This document shows positions 34,180 to 42,539 of a stretch of 64,000 nucleotides of DNA, piece by piece. Within the stretch, counting starts at the first letter, position 1. Each line of letters opens with the position of its first letter. A program made the translations under genes and the position numbers. Source of the stretch: Brevinematales bacterium (GTDB lineage: Bacteria; Spirochaetota; Brevinematia; Brevinematales; JAOACQ01). Location of the stretch: contig JAGVOW010000105.1 of NCBI GenBank assembly GCA_020052515.1, positions 1 through 64,000 on the forward strand, in the 5' to 3' direction. Under the pieces are notes generated by a model. That model worked only from the letters and a program-made list of their open reading frames with translations, had not been told where the DNA came from and searched no databases.

Positions 34180-34927
34180 GGCTGAAATTGTCCCGGCCCG
34201 GTGGGAAAAGCTTAAAAAGATTTGTCAAATACTGCAGATAAAAGTCAAAGATTATAAATTGCTGGACCAGGCATTAACTCATTCTTCTTATTTTGATAAA
34301 TCCAGCAGTCACCATGAAACCTATGAAAGGCTGGAATTTCTGGGAGATTCTATTTTAAATGCCTCTGCGGCTTATTTACTTTATATGAATAATGAGCGTT
34401 TGACCGAAGGGGCTCTTTCTGCGCTTCGTTCAAGCCTTGTAGATGAGAAGACGCTTTCACAGTTAGCTTTTTCCTTGAATATTCTGGATTATGTAAATCT
34501 GGGAAAAGGAGAAACCCTTTCTGATAGAAGAGCTAAAGAAAAAGTCGCGGCGGATATATTAGAATCAATCATAGCCGTTTTGTTCCTGGAAAACGGATTT
34601 AAAAACGCTCAGGATTTTGTGAAGAGGCTTCTGAAAAAGGAAATTTTAAACCGGCTGAAAATGGGCACCCGGGATTTTAAAACCCAGCTTCAGAAATGGG
34701 CTATTTCAAAATACAAAGAATATCCGCATTATCAGGTAACCAATGAATCCGGGCCGGATCATAACAAAGTATTTGAAGTAAAGGTTTCGGTGCACAATGA
34801 GTACTTCGCGACCGCTTCCGGCAGGACAAAAAAAGAAGCGGAACAGAATGCGGCAGAGAAAATAATGAAAGAAATAAAGGACGTTTCTGATGAAGCGCCC
34901 TCTAAAAAAGGTGCGAAAAATGCGTAG
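34148..34927 (+). CDS. rnc: Ribonuclease III
   Basis: Cleaves double-stranded RNA, for example in rRNA processing. The 259-residue protein has the signature ERLEFLGDSILN, the second acidic cluster (EKVAADILESIIAVLF) and a C-terminal dsRNA-binding domain ending in the ASGRTKKEAEQNAAEKIM helix. The ATG at 34148 is preferred to a TTG at 34130. It overlaps fabF by 32 bp and the YicC gene by 8 bp. Confidence 0.95.
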   Translation: MLRLFSKKSDKAEIVPARWEKLKKICQILQIKVKDYKLLDQALTHSSYFDKSSSHHETYERLEFLGDSILNASAAYLLYMNNERLTEGALSALRSSLVDEKTLSQLAFSLNILDYVNLGKGETLSDRRAKEKVAADILESIIAVLFLENGFKNAQDFVKRLLKKEILNRLKMGTRDFKTQLQKWAISKYKEYPHYQVTNESGPDHNKVFEVKVSVHNEYFATASGRTKKEAEQNAAEKIMKEIKDVSDEAPSKKGAKNA

Positions 34928-35804
34928 TATGACAGGTTATGCTAATGAATTCAGAAGCACGGAAAAGTATGATGTCTCTATGGAGCTGAAAAGCGTCAAT
35001 TCACGTTATTTTGAGTTTAAACTAAAATCCTATTCTTCTGTTGATGAATGGGAAAATGAAATTAAAAACATTGTGTTTGAAAAATTGAAACGGGGCAAAA
35101 TAGACTGCTACATTAAAATAGTAGAAAAAAACGCGCAAAATTATAATATTGTAGTAAATCATGAATTGGCTAAGAAATATGAAGAAGCTCTGGTTTCTTT
35201 GTCCCGTACGGTTTCCATTGTTCCGGAATTGACTTTGAAAGATTTTGTTTCTCTGGGTAATGTTCTTCAGACAGAAAGAATCGGCGGGTATGAGGATTTG
35301 TTTGAATTGCTGAAAGAAATTTTAGAGTCCCTCATTCAAAAGACATTGGTGATGATGAACGTGGAAGGCGAGAAAACAAAAGAAGATATCGAAAATTCAT
35401 TGGAAATCATCAGTAAGAGCCGTCAATTGATTGAAGGGTATTATCCGGCGAGTTTAGAAAAGTATAAGAAACTCTTAAAAGAAAGAATGCAGGAGCTTTT
35501 CCCTCAGAACGCGGAAGATTTGTTTACTAACAATCGGTTTTTGATGGAAATCGAGATGGTCGCTTCGCGCAGCGCTATTAATGAAGAGATGGTAAGGCTT
35601 TCAAGCCATATTTCTCAATTCAAAAATAGTTTAAGCGGCAAAGTGAACGGCGATAGCAAGAAACTGGATTTTATTTCTCAGGAAATGAATCGTGAGGTCA
35701 ATACCATCGCGTCAAAATCGAGCGATTACGAGATTATTCAGAATACGATTATTATGAAAAGTGAAATAGAGAAAATCCGGGAACAACTCCGTAATTTGGA
35801 GTAG
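34920..35804 (+). CDS. YicC-family endoribonuclease
   Basis: A 294-residue protein with the family start MRSMTGYA, the ELKSVNSRYFEFKLK segment and the C-terminal FISQEMNREVNTIASKS block. Members are endoribonucleases tied to stationary-phase RNA turnover. The start at 34920 overlaps rnc by 8 bp; a start at 34890 would add ten residues not typical of the family. It is followed by gmk after 4 bp, a common pairing. Confidence 0.92.
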   Translation: MRSMTGYANEFRSTEKYDVSMELKSVNSRYFEFKLKSYSSVDEWENEIKNIVFEKLKRGKIDCYIKIVEKNAQNYNIVVNHELAKKYEEALVSLSRTVSIVPELTLKDFVSLGNVLQTERIGGYEDLFELLKEILESLIQKTLVMMNVEGEKTKEDIENSLEIISKSRQLIEGYYPASLEKYKKLLKERMQELFPQNAEDLFTNNRFLMEIEMVASRSAINEEMVRLSSHISQFKNSLSGKVNGDSKKLDFISQEMNREVNTIASKSSDYEIIQNTIIMKSEIEKIREQLRNLE

Positions 35805-35808
35805 AATT

Positions 35809-36372
35809 ATGCAGTCGGGCAAAATCGTTGTGATTTCCGGGCCCTCCGGTGTCGGCAAAACCACTCTCTACAAAAGGCTTTTACAAGACCTTCCTGAAGT
35901 GTTTTCTTTCTCTGTTTCGGCTACCACCAGGCCGGCAAGAGCGGGTGAAACTAACGGAAAGGATTATTATTTTATCAGCAGGAAGGAGTTTAAAAAGAGA
36001 GTTACCGCCGGAGAGTTTGTGGAATGGGCAAATGTTTACGGCAATCTTTATGGCACATTAAAAGCAGAAATAATCCGGATTCTGGAAACAGGGAAGAACT
36101 GTCTTTTAGATGTGGATGTCCAGGGCGGAATGAGCCTTTATGAAGCTTTCCCGAAAAGTGTGTTGATTTTTATCGCGCCTCCGGCATCCGATGAATTAAG
36201 AAGAAGAATCACAGAGAGAAATTTAGATAAGCCAGAGGTCATAGAAGCACGTATGAAGCAGGTAGATGAGGAGATGGCTTATATCCGGTATTACCATCAT
36301 ATCATTGTCAACCGGGATGTGGAAGACGCTTATCTGGAATTGAAAAAGCTTGTTCTCGAATCAATAAAGTGA
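35809..36372 (+). CDS. gmk: Guanylate kinase
   Basis: Phosphorylates GMP. A 187-residue protein with P-loop GPSGVGKTTL, the GMP-binding region SATTRPARAGETNGKDYYFI and YGTLK. Normal length. It lies 4 bp after the YicC gene. Confidence 0.96.
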   Translation: MQSGKIVVISGPSGVGKTTLYKRLLQDLPEVFSFSVSATTRPARAGETNGKDYYFISRKEFKKRVTAGEFVEWANVYGNLYGTLKAEIIRILETGKNCLLDVDVQGGMSLYEAFPKSVLIFIAPPASDELRRRITERNLDKPEVIEARMKQVDEEMAYIRYYHHIIVNRDVEDAYLELKKLVLESIK

Positions 36373-36383
36373 TTGTATAAGAA

Positions 36384-36416
36384 TTCCCCCTTTCTAAAGG
36401 GGGTTAGGGGGATTTA
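36384..36416. repeat. CCCCCTTT/AAAGGGGG palindromic repeat, copy B
   Basis: TTCCCCCTTTCTAAAGGGGG followed by TTAGGGGGATTTA. It is an inverted, near-identical mate of 36472-36504, with about 55 bp between them, so the two could pair into a long stem enclosing the 5' end of rsmG. Confidence 0.85.
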
Positions 36417-36450
36417 AATATTTATAAATTACGATTCAGATTTAAAGGAA

Positions 36451-37050
36451 TTGATTGAGGAACAGAAAGAAAAATCCCCCCTACCCCCTTTAGAAAGGGG
36501 GAGTAGTAAAGCTTCTCTTCAAATTTACATCGATGAGCTTTTAAAATGGAACAGGGGAATGAATCTCATTGGGAAGTCTACAGAGAAAGAAGTCTGGGAA
36601 ACTCACATCGAAGATAGTTTGCGGCTATTACCTTTCTTAGAAAAAAATATTTGTAATAATGTCATTGATATTGGGAGTGGTGGTGGGCTTCCCGCTATAC
36701 CACTTTCTATTTGTATGCCTCAGAAAAAGTTTTTTGTGACGGAAGTGGATTCAAAAAAGTTAGCTTTTCTGGAGTTTATCACAAAAAAGCTGATACTAAA
36801 CGCTTCAGTGATTGACATCAACAAGGGCTTTTTGTTCAAAGAAGAAAGTGTAATTATTTCACGGGCTTTTTCCAGTATTAAGAATATTTTAGAATGGGCA
36901 AGGCTTCATACGGAAAACAACAGCGGTTTTTATCTTTTGAAAGGGCGGGAAGAGAGAGTGGAGGAAGAGCTGGAAGAAGCCTTTATTGAAAGATCCAAGA
37001 TTGTTCGGCTTCAGAAAGGATGTGTTGTAATAATAGAAGGAAATATATAA
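36451..37050 (+). CDS. rsmG: 16S rRNA 7-methylguanosine methyltransferase RsmG, with a repeat-encoded insert
   Basis: Methylates G527 of 16S rRNA. About 199 residues from the TTG at 36451, with LLKWNRGMNLIG and the SAM motif VIDIGSGGGLPAIPL. The frame is open back to a stop at 36415-36417, and the upstream codons (NYDSDLKEL) fit an N-terminal helix, but no ATG, GTG or TTG precedes 36451; the true start is unsettled. Residues about 8-18 (KSPLPPLERGS) are the translation of a dispersed palindromic repeat, so the repeat sits in frame inside the first helix region. Confidence 0.85.
   Translation: MIEEQKEKSPLPPLERGSSKASLQIYIDELLKWNRGMNLIGKSTEKEVWETHIEDSLRLLPFLEKNICNNVIDIGSGGGLPAIPLSICMPQKKFFVTEVDSKKLAFLEFITKKLILNASVIDINKGFLFKEESVIISRAFSSIKNILEWARLHTENNSGFYLLKGREERVEEELEEAFIERSKIVRLQKGCVVIIEGNI
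36472..36504. repeat. CCCCCTTT/AAAGGGGG palindromic repeat, copy C, inside rsmG
   Basis: The reverse-complement orientation of copy B (36384-36416), differing at about one or two positions. It is read in frame as SPLPPLERG within rsmG. Confidence 0.85.
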
Positions 37051-37057
37051 ATGATGC

Positions 37058-38536
37058 TTATTTTTTTCCGGAGTAAATTTTAAAATCGATATCTTTCTTT
37101 GTGCTTTCTATCGCGTTAAACCATAACATCATCCGTTTATCTTTGAGATGCTCGCCCTGATTCACCATTTTCATTACACCATCAAAACTTTGTTTTACCT
37201 GGGAATAAAGCTGTTTGACTCGCAATTCATCGGGAGTAAAGGCCCTGGCGGCGTTTTCCTCTATGTGTAAGAGGAGGAGAGACATATAATGATTTAATGG
37301 CGTTTGATAAGTCTGGTAAATGGTTGCACAGTATTCAAGTACCAGTTTATCAAAAGTCTCGCAGTACTCCAGGACACGGCTGAGAAAACCTAGCCTCTCA
37401 ATAGCTGTCTGAAAATCGCATAATTGAACCATCCTGTTTTTGAGTTCCTGAAATTCCGTTTCAATATATTGATTATTCAAGTAGATCAACTTACGATCAA
37501 TCTGGATTTTATAATAAAACGGCTCAATCGATTTCGCAGTAATGGAAACCAGATCACACAGATTGGTAAAAACCGTGCTTTGCCATTTGTTTTCTTTGAT
37601 AGAATCCCGCAGTCGAGTTAAACATTCCTGGATGCGGGATTTATAATGTTCAGACGGATGGCCGAGATAAACCTCATAGTTCTTCATACATATTCCTTTA
37701 AAAGAGATTTCTCCATTGTAAAAGAAATTCAGGTTTTCCAGAACCCCTTTTTTAGAAGGGCTTTTTTCAAAATTGTAGAGGACATATTGTTCGATAATCA
37801 CTTTGGTTTCTTTGGGCGCGATAGTACTTGCCCTTGTCTGGAGACGCGCCGCGGAATTTATGAGCGATCCTGAAAGAGCACCGTTTTCTGTAATGACCAG
37901 AGGGTTTGACGACTGGCCGCCGGCTATACCCGCCGATATCTTGAATTCAGGCAGAAATAAATCCGGAAGAATCTCACTCTGAAATTGGATTTTCCTCTCT
38001 TTTGAAAAAAGGGCAATAATTTCGAATGTCGCGGAAAGAATCGAAGCCGCTTCTGAGCTGATCAATATAACAGAATCTCCCATTTCACGGGCTGCCAAAA
38101 CCCCGAAAGACGAAGCGCATTGGTAAATTTTTGTAGTGATAAATTCATCCAGCCGCTGCAGCATAGTAATATTATTCTTTTTTTCCTCGCAGAATTTTGT
38201 GTATCCATGGATGTCAAGAATTGCGATATAGATTTTTGAAAGGATAAAATATTGTTTTAAATTTCCGTATCCCCGAAACTCATGGTCTTCAAGCACCAGA
38301 TCAAACCATAATTTGGAAAAATTTTCTCTTGATAACACCGAGAAAATCCCCCAATAAAGCCTTTTAATCAGAATAAAAATATCGGGTAAAATGGCCTGGA
38401 CGGTACTCCTGTCCAGATTAATTTTGTCCATGTATTCCCTGGCTTCTGAATAAGAATTGATTTTTCCATTAATAATCAGGCTGACAATTTCCATCTTAAT
38501 TTTATCTACGGATTTGTTTTTCCCTAATTCATTCAT
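37058..38536 (-). CDS. Class III adenylate/guanylate cyclase-domain protein
   Basis: A 492-residue protein without membrane segments. Residues about 105-265 form a class III nucleotide cyclase homology domain: the first metal Asp in AILDIHGYTKF, the second in REMGDSVILI, and the transition-state Asn/Arg pair in LINSAARLQ. All look intact, so catalytic activity is plausible; the substrate cannot be told. The C-terminal 200 residues are helical without a recognised domain. It faces rsmG convergently, with a 7-bp gap. No cyclic-nucleotide-binding protein is nearby. Confidence 0.85.
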   Translation of the reverse strand: MNELGKNKSVDKIKMEIVSLIINGKINSYSEAREYMDKINLDRSTVQAILPDIFILIKRLYWGIFSVLSRENFSKLWFDLVLEDHEFRGYGNLKQYFILSKIYIAILDIHGYTKFCEEKKNNITMLQRLDEFITTKIYQCASSFGVLAAREMGDSVILISSEAASILSATFEIIALFSKERKIQFQSEILPDLFLPEFKISAGIAGGQSSNPLVITENGALSGSLINSAARLQTRASTIAPKETKVIIEQYVLYNFEKSPSKKGVLENLNFFYNGEISFKGICMKNYEVYLGHPSEHYKSRIQECLTRLRDSIKENKWQSTVFTNLCDLVSITAKSIEPFYYKIQIDRKLIYLNNQYIETEFQELKNRMVQLCDFQTAIERLGFLSRVLEYCETFDKLVLEYCATIYQTYQTPLNHYMSLLLLHIEENAARAFTPDELRVKQLYSQVKQSFDGVMKMVNQGEHLKDKRMMLWFNAIESTKKDIDFKIYSGKK

Positions 38537-38666
38537 GTTTTACCCTATTTAACCAATTATTCTATAAGCTTTTAAACAATAAAATCGCCATTAGTTATTT
38601 TACTATGTTGTACAGAATTAATCAATTACTGGTGAAAAGTACTTTGTGAAAGGATTTTAAGTATAC

Positions 38667-38695
38667 TTGATTTTTCAAATGTCACAAATTATAAT
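38667..38695 (+). promoter_or_regulatory. Sigma-70-type promoter upstream of the 38773 gene
   Basis: TTGATT (38667-38672), a 17-bp spacer and a perfect TATAAT (38690-38695), about 77 bp before the ATG. The rest of the 236-bp gap is AT-rich with no gene seen. Confidence 0.65.
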
Positions 38696-38772
38696 ATTTT
38701 TCACTGGGAGGGTTGCTTTCTCTCATCCGGTATTATTAAAAATATTTTTTTATTAAAATTGAGGAGGAATGA

Positions 38773-39618
38773 ATGAAAAGAGTATGGATTGGAATAATTG
38801 TTTTATTCGGGTGTTTTTTTTCTTCTTTGAGCTTATTTGGAGAAGAATCGAAAATGAAAATAGTCGTATTTAATCTGGACAAGATGCCCGACGATTCATC
38901 CATGGAGGATGTTCGTACTTTCAGCGATTATGTAAGAGACGCTTTTATCAAAACCGGGAAGTTTGATGTGGTTTCGACAAATGATATTAATAATAAGCCG
39001 GACGTAAAAAGAGCGCTGACCGGTTCTGTCAGTAAAATTGGTGATAACTATATGATCAGTTTGAAACTGATTAATTTAGAAACAGCTAAATATATTACCT
39101 CCGTCAGTGTTCAGGCTACAAATAAAGACGATGTGCTTAAAGAGATTGATTCTAAAGTAGCTCTATTAACCAAAAAGTCTTTTGAAAACATTGCGGATGA
39201 GAAGGGCACTCCTGTGCCGCTTTCCAGGCTTAATTCTGGAGACAAAAAAAATCAGACGTCGGAACAATCATCGCTCATACCTGTGCTTAATATAACTGGT
39301 TACAGCCTGATCGGGGCTTCCGCGATTTGTGCGGGATTGGGAATATTCTTCGATATTTCGGCGCAAAATAACTATAACAGCGCGAAGGCAGCTTATAGAG
39401 ACTATCAGGATGCTGCTTCCGATGCTAAATGGCAGACTTATCAGGGTTATGTTACCAACACGGCGCAGAATTTATCTGCTAGAAATATTTCTTACATCGC
39501 GGGCGGTATTTCACTGGGAGTGGGTTTGGCTTGTGTCATTACAACGTTTTTTCTGCCAAAAGATAATGTCTCGGTCACCATTGCGCCTGATAAATTAACT
39601 ATTTGTTATAAATTTTAG
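38773..39618 (+). CDS. Secreted/membrane protein with CsgG/TolB-N-like domain
   Basis: A 281-residue protein with a signal peptide (about 1-23). Residues 28-150 (KIVVFNLDKMP ... FSDYVRDAFIKTGKFDVVST ... ALTGSVSKIGDNYMISLKLIN) resemble the CsgG/FlgT/TolB N-terminal fold of envelope proteins. Two hydrophobic segments lie at about 172-195 and 237-260. The C-terminus ends in ICYKF. GAGGAGG precedes the ATG. It is followed after 10 bp by a lipoprotein gene, so both are likely co-transcribed. The exact role is unknown. Confidence 0.65.
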   Translation: MKRVWIGIIVLFGCFFSSLSLFGEESKMKIVVFNLDKMPDDSSMEDVRTFSDYVRDAFIKTGKFDVVSTNDINNKPDVKRALTGSVSKIGDNYMISLKLINLETAKYITSVSVQATNKDDVLKEIDSKVALLTKKSFENIADEKGTPVPLSRLNSGDKKNQTSEQSSLIPVLNITGYSLIGASAICAGLGIFFDISAQNNYNSAKAAYRDYQDAASDAKWQTYQGYVTNTAQNLSARNISYIAGGISLGVGLACVITTFFLPKDNVSVTIAPDKLTICYKF

Positions 39619-39628
39619 GAGGAAGAAA

Positions 39629-40720
39629 ATGAAAAAACAACACTTATTTTTTTATTTTGGGATTCAAATTGTTATTTTTCTGCTGGCAGCGTCCTGTTCT
39701 AACATTAATGTCGATGATTTGAGCAAAAATAAATCGGACACCAATTCAGGTAATTTATGGCAGTCTCTCGGCGGTTCTTTTTCCGGTTCTGATAACAGCA
39801 TCGCTTTCAACAATGACATTCTTTATCTGGCTTATGCGGATAGCGGAAGCGGCAGAGCGACGCTCAAGAAGTACAACAATGGAAACTGGGAAGATGTCGG
39901 TACCCTCGGCGTCGGTTTTTCTCCGGCCAGTGCCGCTTATACCAGCCTTGCTTTCAATAACAATATTCCCTTTGTGGCTTTTCAGGATGGCGCGACGAAC
40001 TCCAGGGCTTCTGTTATGATGTACTCCAATGGGAGCTGGCAGTATCTTGGTACACCGGGATTTTCATCAAATAGCGCTGCTAATATCAGCCTCATTTTTG
40101 ACCACAGCATCCCCTTTGTGATTTATCAGGATTCCGGAAATGGCGCGACTGTGATGATGTACAGCAATGGAAATTGGCAGAATATCTACAGCAACGGCCT
40201 GTCCAACGCTCAAATCGGCAACAAGAACTTTGCTTTCAACAATAATATTCCTTATGTGGCTTATGTCGATTCTCACAACTACAATAGGGCGTCTGTTATG
40301 GTATTTACCAATGGGAGCTGGCAAACATTGGGAAGCCCTGGTTTTTCGAGCGGCAGTCTTTCCTATATCAGCATCGCTTTTAATAACGATATTCCTTATG
40401 TCGTTTTTGACGATTCCGGATATGGCAGCAAGCTCCGGTGCGCGATGTACAGCAACGGAAGCTGGCAGAATGTCGGCGCGCTGGGTTTTACATCGGGTTC
40501 AGCTTCCTATGAAAGCCTTGTTTTCAACAACAATATTCCCTATGTGGTTTATGGCAATGGTGAAAATTATAATAAGCTATGTGCTATGATGTATGTAAAT
40601 GGAAGCTGGCAGATCGTTGGCAGCCTAGACTTTTCGATGGGGTATTGGGTTACCTATAGAACCCTTGTTTTCAATAACAACATTCCCTATGCGGCTTTTG
40701 CTAATTATAATTATAATTAG
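39629..40720 (+). CDS. Lipoprotein with seven repeats, predicted beta-propeller
   Basis: A 363-residue protein with a lipobox (LLAASC, Cys about residue 23). The rest is seven repeats of about 43-48 residues, each with a (S/N)(L/I)xFNNxIPYVxYxD strand pair, six followed by a (R)ASVMMYSNGSWQxLGxxGFSSGS segment. The N-terminal LWQSLGG supplies one such strand, as in the velcro closure of a seven-bladed propeller. The C-terminus stops at NYNYN, without the last MMYSNG-type strand. GAGGAAG precedes the ATG. The function is unknown; a surface binding role is likely. Confidence 0.75.
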   Translation: MKKQHLFFYFGIQIVIFLLAASCSNINVDDLSKNKSDTNSGNLWQSLGGSFSGSDNSIAFNNDILYLAYADSGSGRATLKKYNNGNWEDVGTLGVGFSPASAAYTSLAFNNNIPFVAFQDGATNSRASVMMYSNGSWQYLGTPGFSSNSAANISLIFDHSIPFVIYQDSGNGATVMMYSNGNWQNIYSNGLSNAQIGNKNFAFNNNIPYVAYVDSHNYNRASVMVFTNGSWQTLGSPGFSSGSLSYISIAFNNDIPYVVFDDSGYGSKLRCAMYSNGSWQNVGALGFTSGSASYESLVFNNNIPYVVYGNGENYNKLCAMMYVNGSWQIVGSLDFSMGYWVTYRTLVFNNNIPYAAFANYNYN

Positions 40721-40790
40721 CAATGGGTTGTGAGTGTCGTGCGCTTAAATCAGAATTGAAATCTGCGAGGAGTTACAAAAAGACAAAAAC

Positions 40791-40832
40791 CATGCTGAGC
40801 TTGTCGAAGTATCCTTCGATAAACTCAGCATG
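40791..40832. repeat. CATGCTGAGC/GCTCAGCATG-type palindromic repeat
   Basis: The arm CATGCTGAGCTTGTCGAAG (40791-40809) pairs with 40814-40832 in 17 of 19 positions, with a 4-nt loop. Sequences of this kind are widespread intergenic repeats in bacterial genomes. It separates two convergent genes and may also end transcription. Confidence 0.75.
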
Positions 40833-40852
40833 ATATTGAGACAGCCCTTTCC

Positions 40853-41692
40853 TCAAAAGTCGAAACTGACCCTGACCGCTGTTCCGATTTCAAACCAGTC
40901 ATAAACAATGGTGTCTGCTGGCCATTTTATAGTCTTGTCCTGGGCAAATACGTCCAGTCCGCATCCGAAGTGATTGTTTTCGAAAAGAAGCCCTATTCCG
41001 CCTATGGCACCTATTCCGGTTGCGGGATCGGTATACCAGCGGACAGTGTAACCGGCATTGGCATAAGCTTTCTCGACAAGGCTTTTATAGTCATCGGAAA
41101 AACTGAAAGTAGAGTAGGTCGGCCCCGCAAAAACGCGTAAAGCCAGGCCCATAAAACTATCGTCCTCATCAATAAATGGTTTAAAAGGAATGCGCCCCAT
41201 CAGCATTGCTTTGACAGTCGCTCCGCTTCCGATTGAAAGGGAAGAAGAAATTTGAGAGGCAGTCGCCTGCATTCCGTAAAAATCACAGCCTAAAGAAATG
41301 CCCAGGTACTTTAAGAAATACCAATCCATGCCAACTCCGATGCTGCTACTGGTAAGGGTCGGTGTTGGAGTTATACTGCCGTGAAGATAATCATACATTT
41401 TTCCGCTTAATAAATAAGCAGAACCAACGTTTAAAAATATCGAGAAATTTTTGAATGAATTACCGGCTGTTTTCATCCGGAACGCGGCATTGGAGTCAGA
41501 AGCAGCAGCCTCTTTCAGAGATGAGATTGGAACCATTTGTTTGTTCCCTTCTTCATCCTCAATAATAAGAGTGTTTTCATTGCTGAGAATAATTTTGCCA
41601 TCAATCCTGGTTCCATCTTTTAAATTAAAGGTTTCCGCAGACACCGTGTTTACAATAATGAGAATTGCAAATATTAAGATAACTCGTTTCAT
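40853..41692 (-). CDS. Predicted outer-membrane beta-barrel protein with N-terminal SH3-like segment
   Basis: A 279-residue protein with a signal peptide cleaved near VSA-ET. Residues 20-60 (FNLKDGTRIDGKIILSNENTLIIEDEEGNKQMVPIS) have the small-barrel pattern often seen before envelope domains. The remainder has amphipathic strands rich in Gly, Ser and aromatic residues and ends in VRVSFDF, a terminal-Phe barrel signature. The substrate is unknown. Confidence 0.7.
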   Translation of the reverse strand: MKRVILIFAILIIVNTVSAETFNLKDGTRIDGKIILSNENTLIIEDEEGNKQMVPISSLKEAAASDSNAAFRMKTAGNSFKNFSIFLNVGSAYLLSGKMYDYLHGSITPTPTLTSSSIGVGMDWYFLKYLGISLGCDFYGMQATASQISSSLSIGSGATVKAMLMGRIPFKPFIDEDDSFMGLALRVFAGPTYSTFSFSDDYKSLVEKAYANAGYTVRWYTDPATGIGAIGGIGLLFENNHFGCGLDVFAQDKTIKWPADTIVYDWFEIGTAVRVSFDF

Positions 41693-41775
41693 TTTTCATA
41701 CCTCCACAAATTATTGATTAAAAGATATTGTTCATTTTCGAACCTATTATCAAAGAATGAATTTAAGATAATTAT

Positions 41776-41850
41776 TACCCCCATCGGGATTTGAACCCGA
41801 GTCACCGCCGTGAGAGGGCGGTGTCCTAGACCAGGCTAGACGATGGGGGC
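41776..41850 (-). tRNA. tRNA-Glu (anticodon CTC)
   Basis: A cloverleaf with acceptor GCCCCCA paired to TGGGGGT (G1-T72 pair, as in many Glu tRNAs), discriminator A, anticodon stem CCGCC/GGCGG around loop CTCTCAC, and T-arm GGGTTCAAATCCC. CCA is not encoded. Confidence 0.95.
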
Positions 41851-41864
41851 GTAAACAAAAAATG

Positions 41865-41935
41865 CTGGGGCGGAAGGAGTCGAACCCTCACAAACAGATC
41901 CAGAATCTGTCGTCCTACCATTAGACAACGCCCCA
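41865..41935 (-). tRNA. tRNA-Gln (anticodon CTG)
   Basis: Acceptor TGGGGCG paired to CGCCCCA, discriminator G, anticodon stem ACAGA/TCTGT around loop TTCTGGA, and T-arm GAGGGTTCGACTCCTTC. The T1-A72 pair is typical of Gln tRNA. CCA is not encoded. It is 14 bp upstream of tRNA-Glu in the same unit. Confidence 0.95.
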
Positions 41936-41949
41936 ATTATAGAAGCTAT

Positions 41950-41978
41950 ATTTTACAATATTCTTTACCTTTAGTCAA
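41950..41978 (-). promoter_or_regulatory. Sigma-70-type promoter of the tRNA-Gln-tRNA-Glu unit
   Basis: On the minus strand TTGACT (41978-41973), a 17-bp spacer and TAAAAT (41955-41950), about 15 bp before the tRNA-Gln 5' end. Confidence 0.8.
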
Positions 41979-42002
41979 AAATTCTGCGGTGAATTCCATC
42001 CC

Positions 42003-42020
42003 ATAGGCGCGGTTAATTAA
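42003..42020. repeat. Dispersed TAGGCG palindrome, half copy
   Basis: ATAGGCGCGGTTAATTAA matches one arm and the centre of the palindrome family, but the other arm is missing and replaced by CAATTATTT. It lies four bases downstream of the stop codon of the GerMN-like gene. Confidence 0.8.
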
Positions 42021-42023
42021 CAA

Positions 42024-42539
42024 TTATTTCTTCTTGCCTTCATAAAGGCGAATGGGGTAGGCCAGGTTTAATTTTTCAACTCTTCCATAGATCATTCTAT
42101 TTTCTGAAAGCAAATAAAGCTTTTTCGCTTTTGTATTTGCTTTGATGGTTTCGGAAAGCCCGCGAATAAACCATGTAATATCTTCTGTATTGGTGGAAAG
42201 GACAAATTTTCTAAAATCCTCATTAAAATTAATGGCTATCGTTTTTTCGGGCTCGCTTGGGATCAGCCAGACGCTATATACCCGGATATTCGCGGCGGTA
42301 GGAAGTTTTAAATCATAACGTATAGGGCCCAGCATATATTCTTTTACCAGCGCCTCTTCAAATGTTTGAGATAGATCAATCGTTCTTTTTTCCACGAACA
42401 GGCGTGAAAATTTCTCGTCAGGGTAGTAAAAAGAATGCCTTGAAGGATTGGCCAGGAAAATAATACCCAGCAGGATAATAATAATTAGCATCAACGTAGC
42501 CAACAAGAAATAAATCCGGTAATCTTTAAATCGATTCAC
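42024..42539 (-). CDS. Membrane-anchored GerMN-domain protein
   Basis: A 171-residue protein with one N-terminal membrane segment (about 9-31) followed by a GerMN-type domain: FVEKRTIDLSQTFEEALVKEYMLGP, then SVWLIPSEPEKTIAINFNEDFRKFV and FIRGLSETIKAN. GerMN domains occur in sporulation and cell-envelope lipoproteins and are common beside amidases. Its start overlaps the amidase stop by 4 bp. Confidence 0.8.
   Translation of the reverse strand: MNRFKDYRIYFLLATLMLIIIILLGIIFLANPSRHSFYYPDEKFSRLFVEKRTIDLSQTFEEALVKEYMLGPIRYDLKLPTAANIRVYSVWLIPSEPEKTIAINFNEDFRKFVLSTNTEDITWFIRGLSETIKANTKAKKLYLLSENRMIYGRVEKLNLAYPIRLYEGKKK

Noticed and set aside
40167..40589. 140-residue frame within the propeller-like lipoprotein
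   Set aside because: An alternative-frame shadow created by repeated coding sequence.
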